Shown here one piece after another: positions 27,191 to 37,249 of a stretch of DNA of 64,000 bases. Origin of the DNA: Marinobacter sp. CHS3-4 (lineage in GTDB: Bacteria > Pseudomonadota > Gammaproteobacteria > Pseudomonadales > Oleiphilaceae); the NCBI RefSeq assembly GCF_030053415.1, contig NZ_JASGBJ010000001.1:1326394-1390393 (forward strand), given 5' to 3'. The position numbers and the translations under genes were made by a program. Within the stretch, counting starts at the first letter, position 1; each line of letters opens with the position of its first letter. The notes under the pieces were generated by a model that searched no databases, was not told the DNA's origin, and saw only the letters and a program-made list of their open reading frames with translations.

Positions 27191-29839
27191 ATGGCAAAGG
27201 CGTTAGGTTTCGGTCTTCTGGTTTTCGGAACTGGTTTGTGGTTATCGGGTTGTGGGGGTGGTTCTTCCGGACCCGTGCCGCCTGATCTGTCTGGTTCCGT
27301 TGGCATCGAGACCAACACAAGGGTCGATGGCGATACTGCAGACGAGGCGCGCCTTGGGCTTTCCGTTGACAACAATACCCCTGCCACCGCTCAGCAATTG
27401 CCTGCCAACGCAACAGTCGGTGGCTATCTGAGTTTTAACGACGACACCTACGATAACCCGATAGGCTCCTATCCCAATGGGCCTTTTGACTACTCCAGGG
27501 ACCGCACCGATTTATACGTCGCAGAGCTGGCGGAAGGTGACCGAATCTCTCTTCAGGTGTTTGCCTCCCCGGACTTGTTCCTGGTGACCGACATTGCGGA
27601 TCCGACCCGACAGATCCGGGTACTTAAATCCGACGGCGGAAACCTTGTCGACGCCTTACCACCGGTTGAAAGAACCGGGGATCTGAACCCGATGACTGTC
27701 ACCTTGCCGACCGGATTTGAGTCAGGCTCCTACCTGATTGAATTGTCGACCAGTGGGGGCATGCCGTTTCGCTATGTGCTGTCTCTGGCGGATATCGCCT
27801 CCACCACAAGCCTCAACGCCCGGTATTCGGAGCCAACTTTTGTGATTGATCAAGCTGTGGTTCAGATGGCTGTGCCAGCCGCGCCAAGGGCAATGGCTTC
27901 CTCGGTTGGCGTGGTCAGGCAACAATCCCTGGGTAACGGCACCTGGCTTATGAAGCGCAACAGCTCTGCGGTACGAATTTTGTCTGATCAGGCCGAACCG
28001 GATCAGCGGAAGAGCACCCTGGGCTGGATTCGTTCACTGCGTAAGCAACCGGGGGTTGTCAGCGCGGAGCCTGATTACATCTACACGGCGCAGGCTGTCG
28101 CACCGGACAATGACGACTTCTTCTCTCGGCAATGGAATCTGACACTGATGCAAACCCGGCTGGCCTGGCAGGTTGCACCCAATAATGGCTCGGGTGTCGG
28201 CATAGCGGTTCTCGATACCGGATTATTCAGTTCGTCGCCGTCTTCGAGGGGCGCCTGGCATCCGGATCTGGATGCCAATGTGCGACTGGTAACAGAAACG
28301 GATCCAGAACCAAACATGGATTTTGTCACCGGTGATCGGGATATCGATGGCACCGCTGGCCGCGACACCAACCCTGCTGACCCGGGAGACGGACGAAGTC
28401 GAAGCAGTAACTTCCATGGCACGCACGTCGCTGGCATTGCGGCCGCGGTCGACAATGACATCGGCATTGTCGGGGTGGCTCCTGAGGCACTGATTTATCC
28501 GCTGCGAGTCTTGGGCAAAGAAGGGGTAGGCTCGTCTTCGGATTTGATTGCGGCCATTAACTGGGCCGCAGGTCGCGACGAAATTGACGTCTTGAATCTC
28601 AGTCTGGGTGGGCTCGGTAATAGCGAGGCTCTGCGCAATGCCATAAATGCGGCGTGGGATGGAGGCAATGGCAAGCTTATTGTTGCAGCAGCCGGTAATG
28701 CCGCCACGAGTGACGCAACCTTTCCTGCCGCTTACGACAATGTGATTGGAGTCGGCGCCGTGGACGGTGCCGGTGTGCTGGCCGGTTATTCAAACACCGG
28801 GCCTTCGGTGAATGTGGTGGCACCCGGCGGGGACGCCTCGCGTGACGCCGATCAGGACGGCTTTGCGGATCTGGTTGTCAGCACCTACGGAACGGATGAA
28901 GGCGGCAGTTTTGTTGCTAACTATGCATCTCTTCAAGGCACTTCCATGGCCGCCCCCCACGTTGCAGGCGTGTATGCACTGATGAAAGGAGAAGTGCCCA
29001 CGCTAACGCCAGTGCAGTTTCTGGCTTTCTTGCGGGGCGGTTCTCTGACACGGCCACTGGCGCCAACCAGCGATTATGGCTTCGGGTTGATTGATGCGCT
29101 GGAGTCTGTGTACGCCGTGCTGGAAGGTGATCCCCCCATCTCTCTATCCTCGTCCCCCTCTGCCATTCAGTTTAACTCTGCGGTACTCAGCTCAGCGTTG
29201 ACGCTCAACCCCTTTCCGGAAAATGAGACCGTCACCATCACAGACCTGACCCCCGGGGCGCCCTGGTTATCGGCCAGTGTGGAGGATCCGGAACAGCCTC
29301 TGCAGGTTAATGTCGTTGCTAGCCCTGATGGGCTGGATCCGGAAGGGCGTTTCGTGACGGAGCTGGTAGTCAGTTACGATCCTGACAACGGAGCAGCGGA
29401 CACCCTCGCGATTCCGGTTTCATTGCAGCTGGGCGCTGATGTTGATGACAAGAATGCGGGCCGGCACTATATCCTCCTGATTAACGCCGATGATGAAGAA
29501 GCCGAGATTCAGCAGACCATCGTAACAGCGACGGATGGCCGCTACCGGTTCGAGTTCGACGATATCGAGCCCGCCAATTACTTCCTGGTGGCTGGCACTG
29601 ACACAGATAACAATGGCCTGATCTGCGAGAACGGCGAGGCCTGTGCGGAATACCCGGTCAATGGCCTGCCGGAAACGATCCGGCTTGGGGACGATCCACA
29701 GAATGGGGTCCGCCTGAACACCAGTTTCCGGCGCCCGACCATCAGTGCCATGGGAATGCCCCGTGTCGGCTTCGAGGGGTACCGGGTAAAATCAGAGGCA
29801 AGCGATCAGCCTGAACTCACCAAGGAGTACGCGCCCTGA
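27191..29839 (+). CDS. Subtilisin-like (S8) serine protease lipoprotein with N-terminal PPC-like domain
   Basis: I chose the ATG at 27191 (GGTGGG six bases upstream) over the TTG at 27185, giving 882 residues. Residues 1-21 are a lipoprotein signal ending LSGC, so the protein is lipid-anchored. Residues about 60-210 resemble a pre-peptidase beta domain, and 255-310 a propeptide ending near SAEPDYIY. The S8 catalytic domain has Asp342 (AVLDTG), His409 (FHGTHVAG) and Ser585 (GTSMAAPHVAG), with NAA in AAAGNAA as oxyanion site. An Asp/Gly-rich insert near residue 380 (DRDIDGTAGRDTNPADPGDG) may bind calcium. After the catalytic domain come a beta-sandwich and a carboxypeptidase-regulatory-like domain near residue 770. 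The stop overlaps the next start (TGATG). Confidence 0.92.
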   Translation: MAKALGFGLLVFGTGLWLSGCGGGSSGPVPPDLSGSVGIETNTRVDGDTADEARLGLSVDNNTPATAQQLPANATVGGYLSFNDDTYDNPIGSYPNGPFDYSRDRTDLYVAELAEGDRISLQVFASPDLFLVTDIADPTRQIRVLKSDGGNLVDALPPVERTGDLNPMTVTLPTGFESGSYLIELSTSGGMPFRYVLSLADIASTTSLNARYSEPTFVIDQAVVQMAVPAAPRAMASSVGVVRQQSLGNGTWLMKRNSSAVRILSDQAEPDQRKSTLGWIRSLRKQPGVVSAEPDYIYTAQAVAPDNDDFFSRQWNLTLMQTRLAWQVAPNNGSGVGIAVLDTGLFSSSPSSRGAWHPDLDANVRLVTETDPEPNMDFVTGDRDIDGTAGRDTNPADPGDGRSRSSNFHGTHVAGIAAAVDNDIGIVGVAPEALIYPLRVLGKEGVGSSSDLIAAINWAAGRDEIDVLNLSLGGLGNSEALRNAINAAWDGGNGKLIVAAAGNAATSDATFPAAYDNVIGVGAVDGAGVLAGYSNTGPSVNVVAPGGDASRDADQDGFADLVVSTYGTDEGGSFVANYASLQGTSMAAPHVAGVYALMKGEVPTLTPVQFLAFLRGGSLTRPLAPTSDYGFGLIDALESVYAVLEGDPPISLSSSPSAIQFNSAVLSSALTLNPFPENETVTITDLTPGAPWLSASVEDPEQPLQVNVVASPDGLDPEGRFVTELVVSYDPDNGAADTLAIPVSLQLGADVDDKNAGRHYILLINADDEEAEIQQTIVTATDGRYRFEFDDIEPANYFLVAGTDTDNNGLICENGEACAEYPVNGLPETIRLGDDPQNGVRLNTSFRRPTISAMGMPRVGFEGYRVKSEASDQPELTKEYAP

Positions 29840-30336
29840 TGCGTAGACTGAATGCTTTTACTGGAGCGGTCGTTTTTCTGGCACTGACCGCTTGCAGTCA
29901 CCAAATGACAGCCACTCCTGAAGGCGCTCCGCTGGCCAGGCAGATTACCGAATCGGACCAGTGCGGCGTTGGCTCAGAAGGGCTGACATACATTGCCAGT
30001 GCACAGGATTTGACCCGCCTCAAGCAATGGACCATGCAGAATCTGTCCATGAAACCGATGGAAAACCTGAATTTTGAACGGGAACATCTGCTGATCGTGG
30101 GGCTTGGCCAGAAGCCAACCGGAGGGTTCGGATTGACACTGGCCAGCTCCCAGATTGTCGACAGCACCTTGCGGCTGACGGTTTTCTTACGTCGTCCACC
30201 GGCGGATGCCGTCGTCACCCAAGTTCTCACCACTCCCTGCGCCGTGCTAGCTGTGACGCCCGGGTATTGGTCTCGGGTTGAAGTGAATGGCAACGGCCTC
30301 GAGTCTCTGACTCTGAATCGCAAAGACAACCGTTGA
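29839..30336 (+). CDS. PrcB-domain lipoprotein coupled to the subtilisin-like protease
   Basis: The 165-residue protein has a lipoprotein signal (VVFLALTACS, Cys at residue 19). The C-terminal half resembles the PrcB C-terminal domain, with GLGQKPTGGFGLTLASS and a PCAVLAV strand near the end. In Treponema denticola PrcB is part of the dentilisin complex with the subtilisin-like PrtP. Here the ATG overlaps the stop of the S8 protease by one base, so the two are cotranslated, and both carry lipoboxes. I infer that it is a folding, anchoring or inhibitory partner of that protease. The domain call is from motif resemblance only. Confidence 0.75.
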   Translation: MRRLNAFTGAVVFLALTACSHQMTATPEGAPLARQITESDQCGVGSEGLTYIASAQDLTRLKQWTMQNLSMKPMENLNFEREHLLIVGLGQKPTGGFGLTLASSQIVDSTLRLTVFLRRPPADAVVTQVLTTPCAVLAVTPGYWSRVEVNGNGLESLTLNRKDNR

Positions 30337-30355
30337 TCTTTGTTCACGAATCCCT

Positions 30356-30374
30356 AAGCTATGGCCCAGCTTTT
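30356..30374 (+). terminator. Weak hairpin before parE
   Basis: AAGCT, seven-base loop, AGCTT followed by TT lies 19 bases after the PrcB-like gene. The stem is short and the T-run small, so this is only a possible terminator. Confidence 0.25.
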
Positions 30375-30376
30375 AA

Positions 30377-32320
<1,944 letters not shown>

Positions 32321-32344
32321 TCGATCTGCCTGCATATTCTTATT

Positions 32345-32366
32345 GGTGCTTTGAGCATCATTTTTT
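32345..32366 (+). terminator. Rho-independent terminator of parE
   Basis: GGTGCT, loop TTG, AGCATC (one G-T pair), then A and six T residues (32361-32366), starting 24 bases after the parE stop. Confidence 0.7.
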
Positions 32367-32427
32367 ATTCTTTCTAAGTTAGATTCAGAGTCGCTATCCT
32401 GCTCCCTTTTCTTGCGGGAGTGTGTGG

Positions 32428-34203
32428 ATGGACTGGCAAGGCTGGTTTGTACTAAGTCTGGCCGCAATCGCCCTGTTACTGATGAGCGTGGGGCGATACG
32501 GCCCGCATCTTGTCATGCTTTCAGTGCTGATTGTGCTGAGCGCCAGCGGCATTGTGTCGGCTGACGAAGCACTGTCTGGTTTTAGCAATACTGGCCTGAT
32601 CACGGTTGTTGCCATGTTTGTGGTAGCGGCGGGAATACACCATTCCGGAGGTGTGGACCTGGTCGTTCATTATCTGTTGCGATCTCCCCGTTCAGTCCGC
32701 TCCGCTCAGGCCCGCATTTCTCTGCCAGTTGCTTTACTCAGTGGTTTTCTGAACAACACACCGGTCGTGGCGACCATGATTCCGGCGATTCACGCCTGGT
32801 CTCGAAAGATCGGAATCTCTCCCTCCAAGCTTATGATCCCCCTCAGCTATTCTGCCATTCTGGGCGGCACGCTGACTCTGATTGGCACCAGCACGAACCT
32901 GGTTGTGAATGGCCAGTACCAGCACCTTACGGGGGAAGAGGGATTTTCTATTTTCTCGATCACTGCCGTGGGTCTTCCCGTCGCGATTATCGGGCTTGGC
33001 GTGATGTTGCTGGTAATGCCCAGAGCCCTGCCGGATCGGAAGGACCAACAGAAGTTTGGCTCGATGCGGGAATTCACATTGGAAGTGGCGGTTGCTTTCG
33101 ATGGGCCATTGGTAGGAAAGAGCGTCGATGAAGCAGGATTGAGAGAGCTGGATCGACTTTACCTGGTGGAGATCGAGAGGGATGGCAGTGTGGTGACCGC
33201 TGTGCCGTCAGAAGAACGCTTGCGCGGCGGTGACCGGCTGGTATTTGCGGGCGACACTCAGGCAATCTCCGATTTGCTCCGCATTCACGGCATCGTACCG
33301 TCCGTGCACGATGATGAGCCGAGTCTGAGCAAGGATCGGGCTGAACGACGTCTGGTCGAAGCGGCACTGTCGCCCACCTCTGATGTACTGGGTATGACCA
33401 TTCGGGATGCCCGGTTTCGTGACCGATACGGGGCAGTGGTACTCGCGGTGGCTCGCGGCGGTGAACGGGTGTCTGGCAACCTGGGGAATATCCGGCTGAA
33501 AACCGGCGATGTCCTGTTGTTGGAAGCGCGCCCGGCGTTCGTTAGTCGGCAACGCTACGCCAAAGACTTTCTTCTGATCAATGATCTGGAAACAGACACG
33601 CCGCGACACGACCGCGCGTACCTTTCCTGGGCTATTCTGCTTGTGCTTGTGGGCAGTGCCGCTGGTGGTTTTCTGTCCATGCTGAATGCTGCCCTGCTCG
33701 GTGCGGCGTTGATGGTGCTGACCGGGTGCTGCTCGGTTGGACAGGCGCAGAAAGCCGTTGATGTGCCGGTAATGCTGACGATTGCCGCGTCGTTTTCACT
33801 GGGGGCTGCGCTGGAAGCCACCGGGGCCGCAGGGTTCCTTGCTGAAGGTATTCTTTCTACCAGCAGCGGGAATCCATTGGTAACGCTTTTATTGGTCTAT
33901 ATCGCTGTATCAGTGCTCACCGAGGTGATTACCAATAACGCGGCCGCCGTACTGATTCTTCCGGTGGTACTGTCCATGACCTCCTCACTTGGCATTGCGC
34001 CGGAGCCCTACGTGATTGCGGTCATGATGGCCGCCTCCGCCAGTTTTGCCACGCCTCTTGGTTACCAGACCAATATGATGGTCTTCGGTCCCGGAGGTTA
34101 CCGCTTCATGGATTTCGTGAAAGTGGGAGTGCCGATGAATCTGTTTATCGGCCTTGTGACCGTCGGGGTGATTTCGTTGGTCTACGGTATCAGAGTTTCT
34201 TGA
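32428..34203 (+). CDS. SLC13/DASS-family permease with two RCK_C (TrkA-C) domains
   Basis: The 591-residue inner-membrane protein has hydrophobic halves at residues 1-200 and 390-591 and a soluble middle. The halves show the SLC13 anion-carrier signatures: NNTPVVATMIPAI and TLIGTSTNLVVNG in the first, TNNAAAVLILPVV and TPLGYQTNMMVFGPGGY in the second. The middle (about 205-375) has two RCK_C-like domains (LVGKSVDEAGLRELDRLYLV; VLGMTIRDARFRDRYGAVVL). Relatives carry sulfate, dicarboxylates or other anions with sodium or protons; the substrate is not visible. I took the ATG at 32428, with GGGAG seven bases before it, over the GTG at 32422. The 3' end overlaps the convergent EAL gene by 14 bases. 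Confidence 0.9.
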   Translation: MDWQGWFVLSLAAIALLLMSVGRYGPHLVMLSVLIVLSASGIVSADEALSGFSNTGLITVVAMFVVAAGIHHSGGVDLVVHYLLRSPRSVRSAQARISLPVALLSGFLNNTPVVATMIPAIHAWSRKIGISPSKLMIPLSYSAILGGTLTLIGTSTNLVVNGQYQHLTGEEGFSIFSITAVGLPVAIIGLGVMLLVMPRALPDRKDQQKFGSMREFTLEVAVAFDGPLVGKSVDEAGLRELDRLYLVEIERDGSVVTAVPSEERLRGGDRLVFAGDTQAISDLLRIHGIVPSVHDDEPSLSKDRAERRLVEAALSPTSDVLGMTIRDARFRDRYGAVVLAVARGGERVSGNLGNIRLKTGDVLLLEARPAFVSRQRYAKDFLLINDLETDTPRHDRAYLSWAILLVLVGSAAGGFLSMLNAALLGAALMVLTGCCSVGQAQKAVDVPVMLTIAASFSLGAALEATGAAGFLAEGILSTSSGNPLVTLLLVYIAVSVLTEVITNNAAAVLILPVVLSMTSSLGIAPEPYVIAVMMAASASFATPLGYQTNMMVFGPGGYRFMDFVKVGVPMNLFIGLVTVGVISLVYGIRVS

Positions 34204-35488
34204 GGTCGTTGGCTGTGCCACTGGCCAGGATGTCGCAGCACAGCACATAAAGTTGGCCGTTATCGTAATAGCCCAGTGACAGCGTCACGCACATGTAAGC
34301 GCCCGTTATGCACAGATAGGGCGCCGTAACGTGCAATGTGCCCGGTTTGGCGATCGCCTGCCTGAGGTACTGCTGGCGGTACCAGTCTGCACTGGTGGTG
34401 CTTTCCAGCGGCCGGAACCGCGGATCCAGGTTGCGGGTGGCGGCATCGGAGACCAGGGTATCCCGAATCTGGACACCGATCTCATCCACCAGATAGCAGC
34501 GGGATACAGTTGGATGATTTAACAGGGCGCTACAGGCATGCTGCATCGCATGCCCGTCTCGCAGGCGGTCGACGGCGGTTTGAAAATCCCGTTCGAAAAA
34601 GCCCGTTATCTGATCTGAAGGGTCCATAGTGACCCGGCTTCTGCTCTTATAATCACTCAGTAGCTGGTCCAGATCCGTCATGTCCCGGTTGCGAAGCTGA
34701 TCGAGAGCGACACTGGGCTTGTGAAAGTAGAATCCTTGCACAAAATCCACACCGGCATCGATTGAAATCATTGCCTGGTTGTGGGTTTCGACGCCTTCCA
34801 GAAGTACGAGGCAGCCGGATTGATGCAACAGGGTGACGATGCCGTTAAGAATCTGCCGTGCTTTTCGGTCATCTGTTGCACGGGTTAACAAGGTTCTGTC
34901 CAGCTTTACGATGTCTGGAGAAAGGTTCCAGATACGTTCGAAATTGGAATGTCCCGCCCCAAAATCGTCGATGGCCGTCAGGCAACCCAACTGTTGGTAG
35001 TAGGAGACGGTTTCTCTGAGCTTTTCCGCATCATCAGTGGGCTGCTCTACGATCTCCATCACGATTCGGTGAGGAGGCAGGCCGGTTTTCTTCAGCAGTT
35101 CCCCGAAAAAGGAGTCTGCTCGCGTGCCGGTCGAGACCACGCTGGGGGAAACATTGAGAAACAGCCAGTTTAACTGGTCATGAAAGTGGGAATAGTTGCG
35201 AATGTGCAGAAAGCGGCAAAGACGGTCGAGCAGAAGATTCTCTGCGTCGGAGGAAGCCAATTCGAACAGGTGCAGCGGTAATACTGCGGCATTGTCATTG
35301 TCAAAGGCTCGAATCAGCGCTTCGTAACCCACCACCCGTTTGTGCGAGAGGCTAAAAATGGGTTGCAGCGCTGTCTTAAGCGTCAGCCCCTGATAGTCGG
35401 CTGTCCAACTTTCCCCTTCCTGGGACAGCATCGGAGACAAGAGTTCAACATCCGGTATTGCCAGTGCTTCTGGAAGGGGTCGGGACAT
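34190..35488 (-). CDS. EAL-domain c-di-GMP phosphodiesterase with C-terminal sensor-like domain
   Basis: Residues 30-270 are an EAL domain with the catalytic set complete: Glu56 (YEALIRA), Asn112 (FLNVSP), Glu145 (MEIVE), Asp174-Asp175 (AIDDFGAGHSNF), Lys195 (VKLDR), Glu231 (LEGVET) and Gln251 (VQGFYF). It should therefore hydrolyse c-di-GMP. Residues about 290-432 form a soluble C-terminal domain resembling PDC/Cache-type sensors (SRCYLVDEIGVQIRDTLV; LGYYDNGQLYVLCCDI) with several Cys. There is no signal peptide or membrane helix, so it is cytoplasmic. The stop lies within the end of the convergent SLC13 gene. About 500 bases without a gene precede it. Confidence 0.9.
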   Translation of the reverse strand: MSRPLPEALAIPDVELLSPMLSQEGESWTADYQGLTLKTALQPIFSLSHKRVVGYEALIRAFDNDNAAVLPLHLFELASSDAENLLLDRLCRFLHIRNYSHFHDQLNWLFLNVSPSVVSTGTRADSFFGELLKKTGLPPHRIVMEIVEQPTDDAEKLRETVSYYQQLGCLTAIDDFGAGHSNFERIWNLSPDIVKLDRTLLTRATDDRKARQILNGIVTLLHQSGCLVLLEGVETHNQAMISIDAGVDFVQGFYFHKPSVALDQLRNRDMTDLDQLLSDYKSRSRVTMDPSDQITGFFERDFQTAVDRLRDGHAMQHACSALLNHPTVSRCYLVDEIGVQIRDTLVSDAATRNLDPRFRPLESTTSADWYRQQYLRQAIAKPGTLHVTAPYLCITGAYMCVTLSLGYYDNGQLYVLCCDILASGTANDLKKL

Positions 35489-35994
35489 GGGCGCTTCTGT
35501 GTCTGATAAACGAAACCACCGGCGTTCAGCGCGTAGAGCCTGATGCCGATCTGTTGATCAATTAGCCCGCAAAACCAGTTCTAAAGCAGCAGCTTAGGGA
35601 ACAGGTCGGACAATTGACACGAAGATTGCCAAAATCCGCCGTCCATTGCCAGTATTTCATGTAAAAACGCGAAACCTGGCGTAACTATATACACTTGAAA
35701 TTTTTAAAGAATCAGTTGTTGCTGGGGACAACGACTGTCTCGTCGAATTCGATTTCCATTACCTTATTCTCTGTATGAAATGTGTGGATGAAATCTGTTT
35801 ACATCTGCACATTCTATCGCTGCGCTGAAACCGAGCAATCCGTAAAACCCCTATAAGACCAAAGGCATAGGTGTTACTACGGACGCTCCATGGTCAGTAT
35901 TTCTGATCATGGCGTGCAAAACATTTTGTTTGGCCTGACTACGCAGTCTTTCTACACTCGAGGCAGCTTAAAAGTCATTGAAAGGGGCGTTTTG
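35489..35994. other. 506-base gene-free spacer between divergent EAL and cytochrome b561 genes
   Basis: I see no convincing ORF or RNA gene. The reading frame of the b561 gene stays open back to 35890, but the good ribosome site (AAGGGG, seven bases before the ATG at 35995) marks the real start. The stretch is AT-richer than its surroundings (for example 35685-35720) and contains a near-perfect inverted repeat listed separately. TTGACA at about 35614 has no matching -10. Confidence 0.5.
35888..35912. promoter_or_regulatory. Inverted repeat upstream of the cytochrome b561/YceI pair
   Basis: CCATGGTCAG, loop TATTT, CTGATCATGG: ten-base arms with one G-T mismatch, 83 bases before the b561 ATG. 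It could be an operator or a leader stem-loop; no T-run follows, so it is not a standard terminator. Confidence 0.4.
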
Positions 35995-36555
35995 ATGCAG
36001 GTAAAGAACTCCAGGGAAAGGTACGGCGTTGTGTCGATCAGTCTCCACTGGCTTGTGGCTGTCGCGGTGATTGGCCTTTTTGCGCTGGGCTATTGGATGG
36101 TCGATCTGGATTACTACCACGACTGGTATAAGCAGGCGCCCGATATACATCGAGCTGTTGGTCTTTTGCTGTTTGCAGTGATGGTATTCCGATTGGTGTG
36201 GCGGTGGATGAACAAGTCGCCTGTTCCAATGCCCAACCACCTCAAGGCTGAAGTGATAGCGGCGCACGTCGCGCATGGCCTGCTCTACCTTCTTATTTAT
36301 GTGGCGATGATCAGTGGCTATCTGATTTCTACCGCGGATGGCTCATCAATCAGTGTATTTGGTTGGTTTGATGTCCCTTCAGCGACCGGTCGTATAAAGG
36401 GTATGGAGGATACTGCCGGGGACATTCATTACTGGGTGACCTGGTCGATCATTGTGCTGGCCGGCATACATGCGCTCGGTGCTTTGAAGCATCACTTTCT
36501 GGATAAAGACGACACGCTTCGGCGCATGTTGGGAACCATGGGCCGTAAACGCTAA
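35995..36555 (+). CDS. Cytochrome b561 family membrane protein
   Basis: The 186-residue inner-membrane protein has four transmembrane helices and the His residues that bind two b hemes: LHW in SISLHWLVAVAV, DIHRAVGLLLF, AAHVAHGLLYLL, and the HALGALKHH stretch. Bacterial members pass electrons from quinol to periplasmic or superoxide-related acceptors. It lies 69 bases upstream of a YceI gene; E. coli yceJ-yceI is the same pairing. YceI proteins bind polyisoprenoids such as quinones, which makes a quinone-handling pair plausible. The start at 35995 is chosen for the ribosome site and the usual family length. Confidence 0.92.
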   Translation: MQVKNSRERYGVVSISLHWLVAVAVIGLFALGYWMVDLDYYHDWYKQAPDIHRAVGLLLFAVMVFRLVWRWMNKSPVPMPNHLKAEVIAAHVAHGLLYLLIYVAMISGYLISTADGSSISVFGWFDVPSATGRIKGMEDTAGDIHYWVTWSIIVLAGIHALGALKHHFLDKDDTLRRMLGTMGRKR

Positions 36556-36624
36556 TTCTTAGAAAACACGCGAGGCGCAACGCCTTGCATACAAACGTCT
36601 TAATAAAACCCAAAGGAGAAAACC

Positions 36625-37209
36625 ATGAAAAAACTGATTCTTGCATCCGCTGTCTCTCTGGCAACCATTGGTAGTGCCCAGGCATCGGAACACAGTGGCA
36701 CCTACGCATTCGATGACGAAGGAGCCCACCAGTTCATTACGTTCAAGATTTCGCATCTGGGGTATAGCTGGCTGTACGGTCGATTCAACAACTTTGACGG
36801 TGAGTTTGTCTACGACGCTGAGAATCCGGCGAACAGCTCTGTGTCAGTGACGGTGGAAACGGCCAGTGTGGACTCCAATCACGCAGAGCGGGACAAGCAC
36901 ATTCGTTCGGACGACTTTCTCGATGTCGACGAATTTTCGGAAGCCACGTTTACCAGCAAGCGTGTTGAGGTGGGCGAAGACGGCGAAGCCGATATCATTG
37001 GCGATCTGACGCTTCATGGTGTCACGAAAGAAGTCACTCTCGACGTTGAAATGGTTGGCCACGGTGCCGATCCATGGGGCGGCTATCGCATGGGTTTCGA
37101 GGCCGAGACCGAATTCTATCTGGATGATTTCGGTATTTCCTACGAAAAGCTGGGCAAAGCCTCCAGAGAAGTTGAACTTATCATCTCTGTTGAAGGCATT
37201 CGCCAGTAA
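36625..37209 (+). CDS. YceI-family periplasmic lipid-binding protein
   Basis: The 194-residue protein begins with a Sec signal (MKKLILASAVSLATIGSAQA). The mature part is the YceI beta-barrel (lipocalin-like), which binds long isoprenoid chains such as ubiquinone or polyisoprenoids in the periplasm. Typical strands are FKISHLGYSWLYGRF, RDKHIRSDDFLDVDEF, and the DLTLHGVTKEVTLDVEM stretch. AAAGGAG gives a strong ribosome site. It is paired with cytochrome b561 upstream and followed by a strong hairpin. Expression is often induced by base or stress in relatives, but no specific site is seen apart from the upstream inverted repeat. Confidence 0.95.
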   Translation: MKKLILASAVSLATIGSAQASEHSGTYAFDDEGAHQFITFKISHLGYSWLYGRFNNFDGEFVYDAENPANSSVSVTVETASVDSNHAERDKHIRSDDFLDVDEFSEATFTSKRVEVGEDGEADIIGDLTLHGVTKEVTLDVEMVGHGADPWGGYRMGFEAETEFYLDDFGISYEKLGKASREVELIISVEGIRQ

Positions 37210-37223
37210 ACAACGCGCTGACG

Positions 37224-37245
37224 CCGCTGCCCTTGTGGGCAGCGG
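37224..37245. terminator. Strong hairpin between convergent yceI-like and chemoreceptor genes
   Basis: CCGCTGCCC, TTGT, GGGCAGCGG: nine perfect GC-rich pairs, 14 bases after the YceI stop and four bases before the chemoreceptor stop. The flanks are AT-biased but lack a long T-run. It probably ends or shields both transcripts. Confidence 0.55.
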
Positions 37246-37249
37246 TAAA

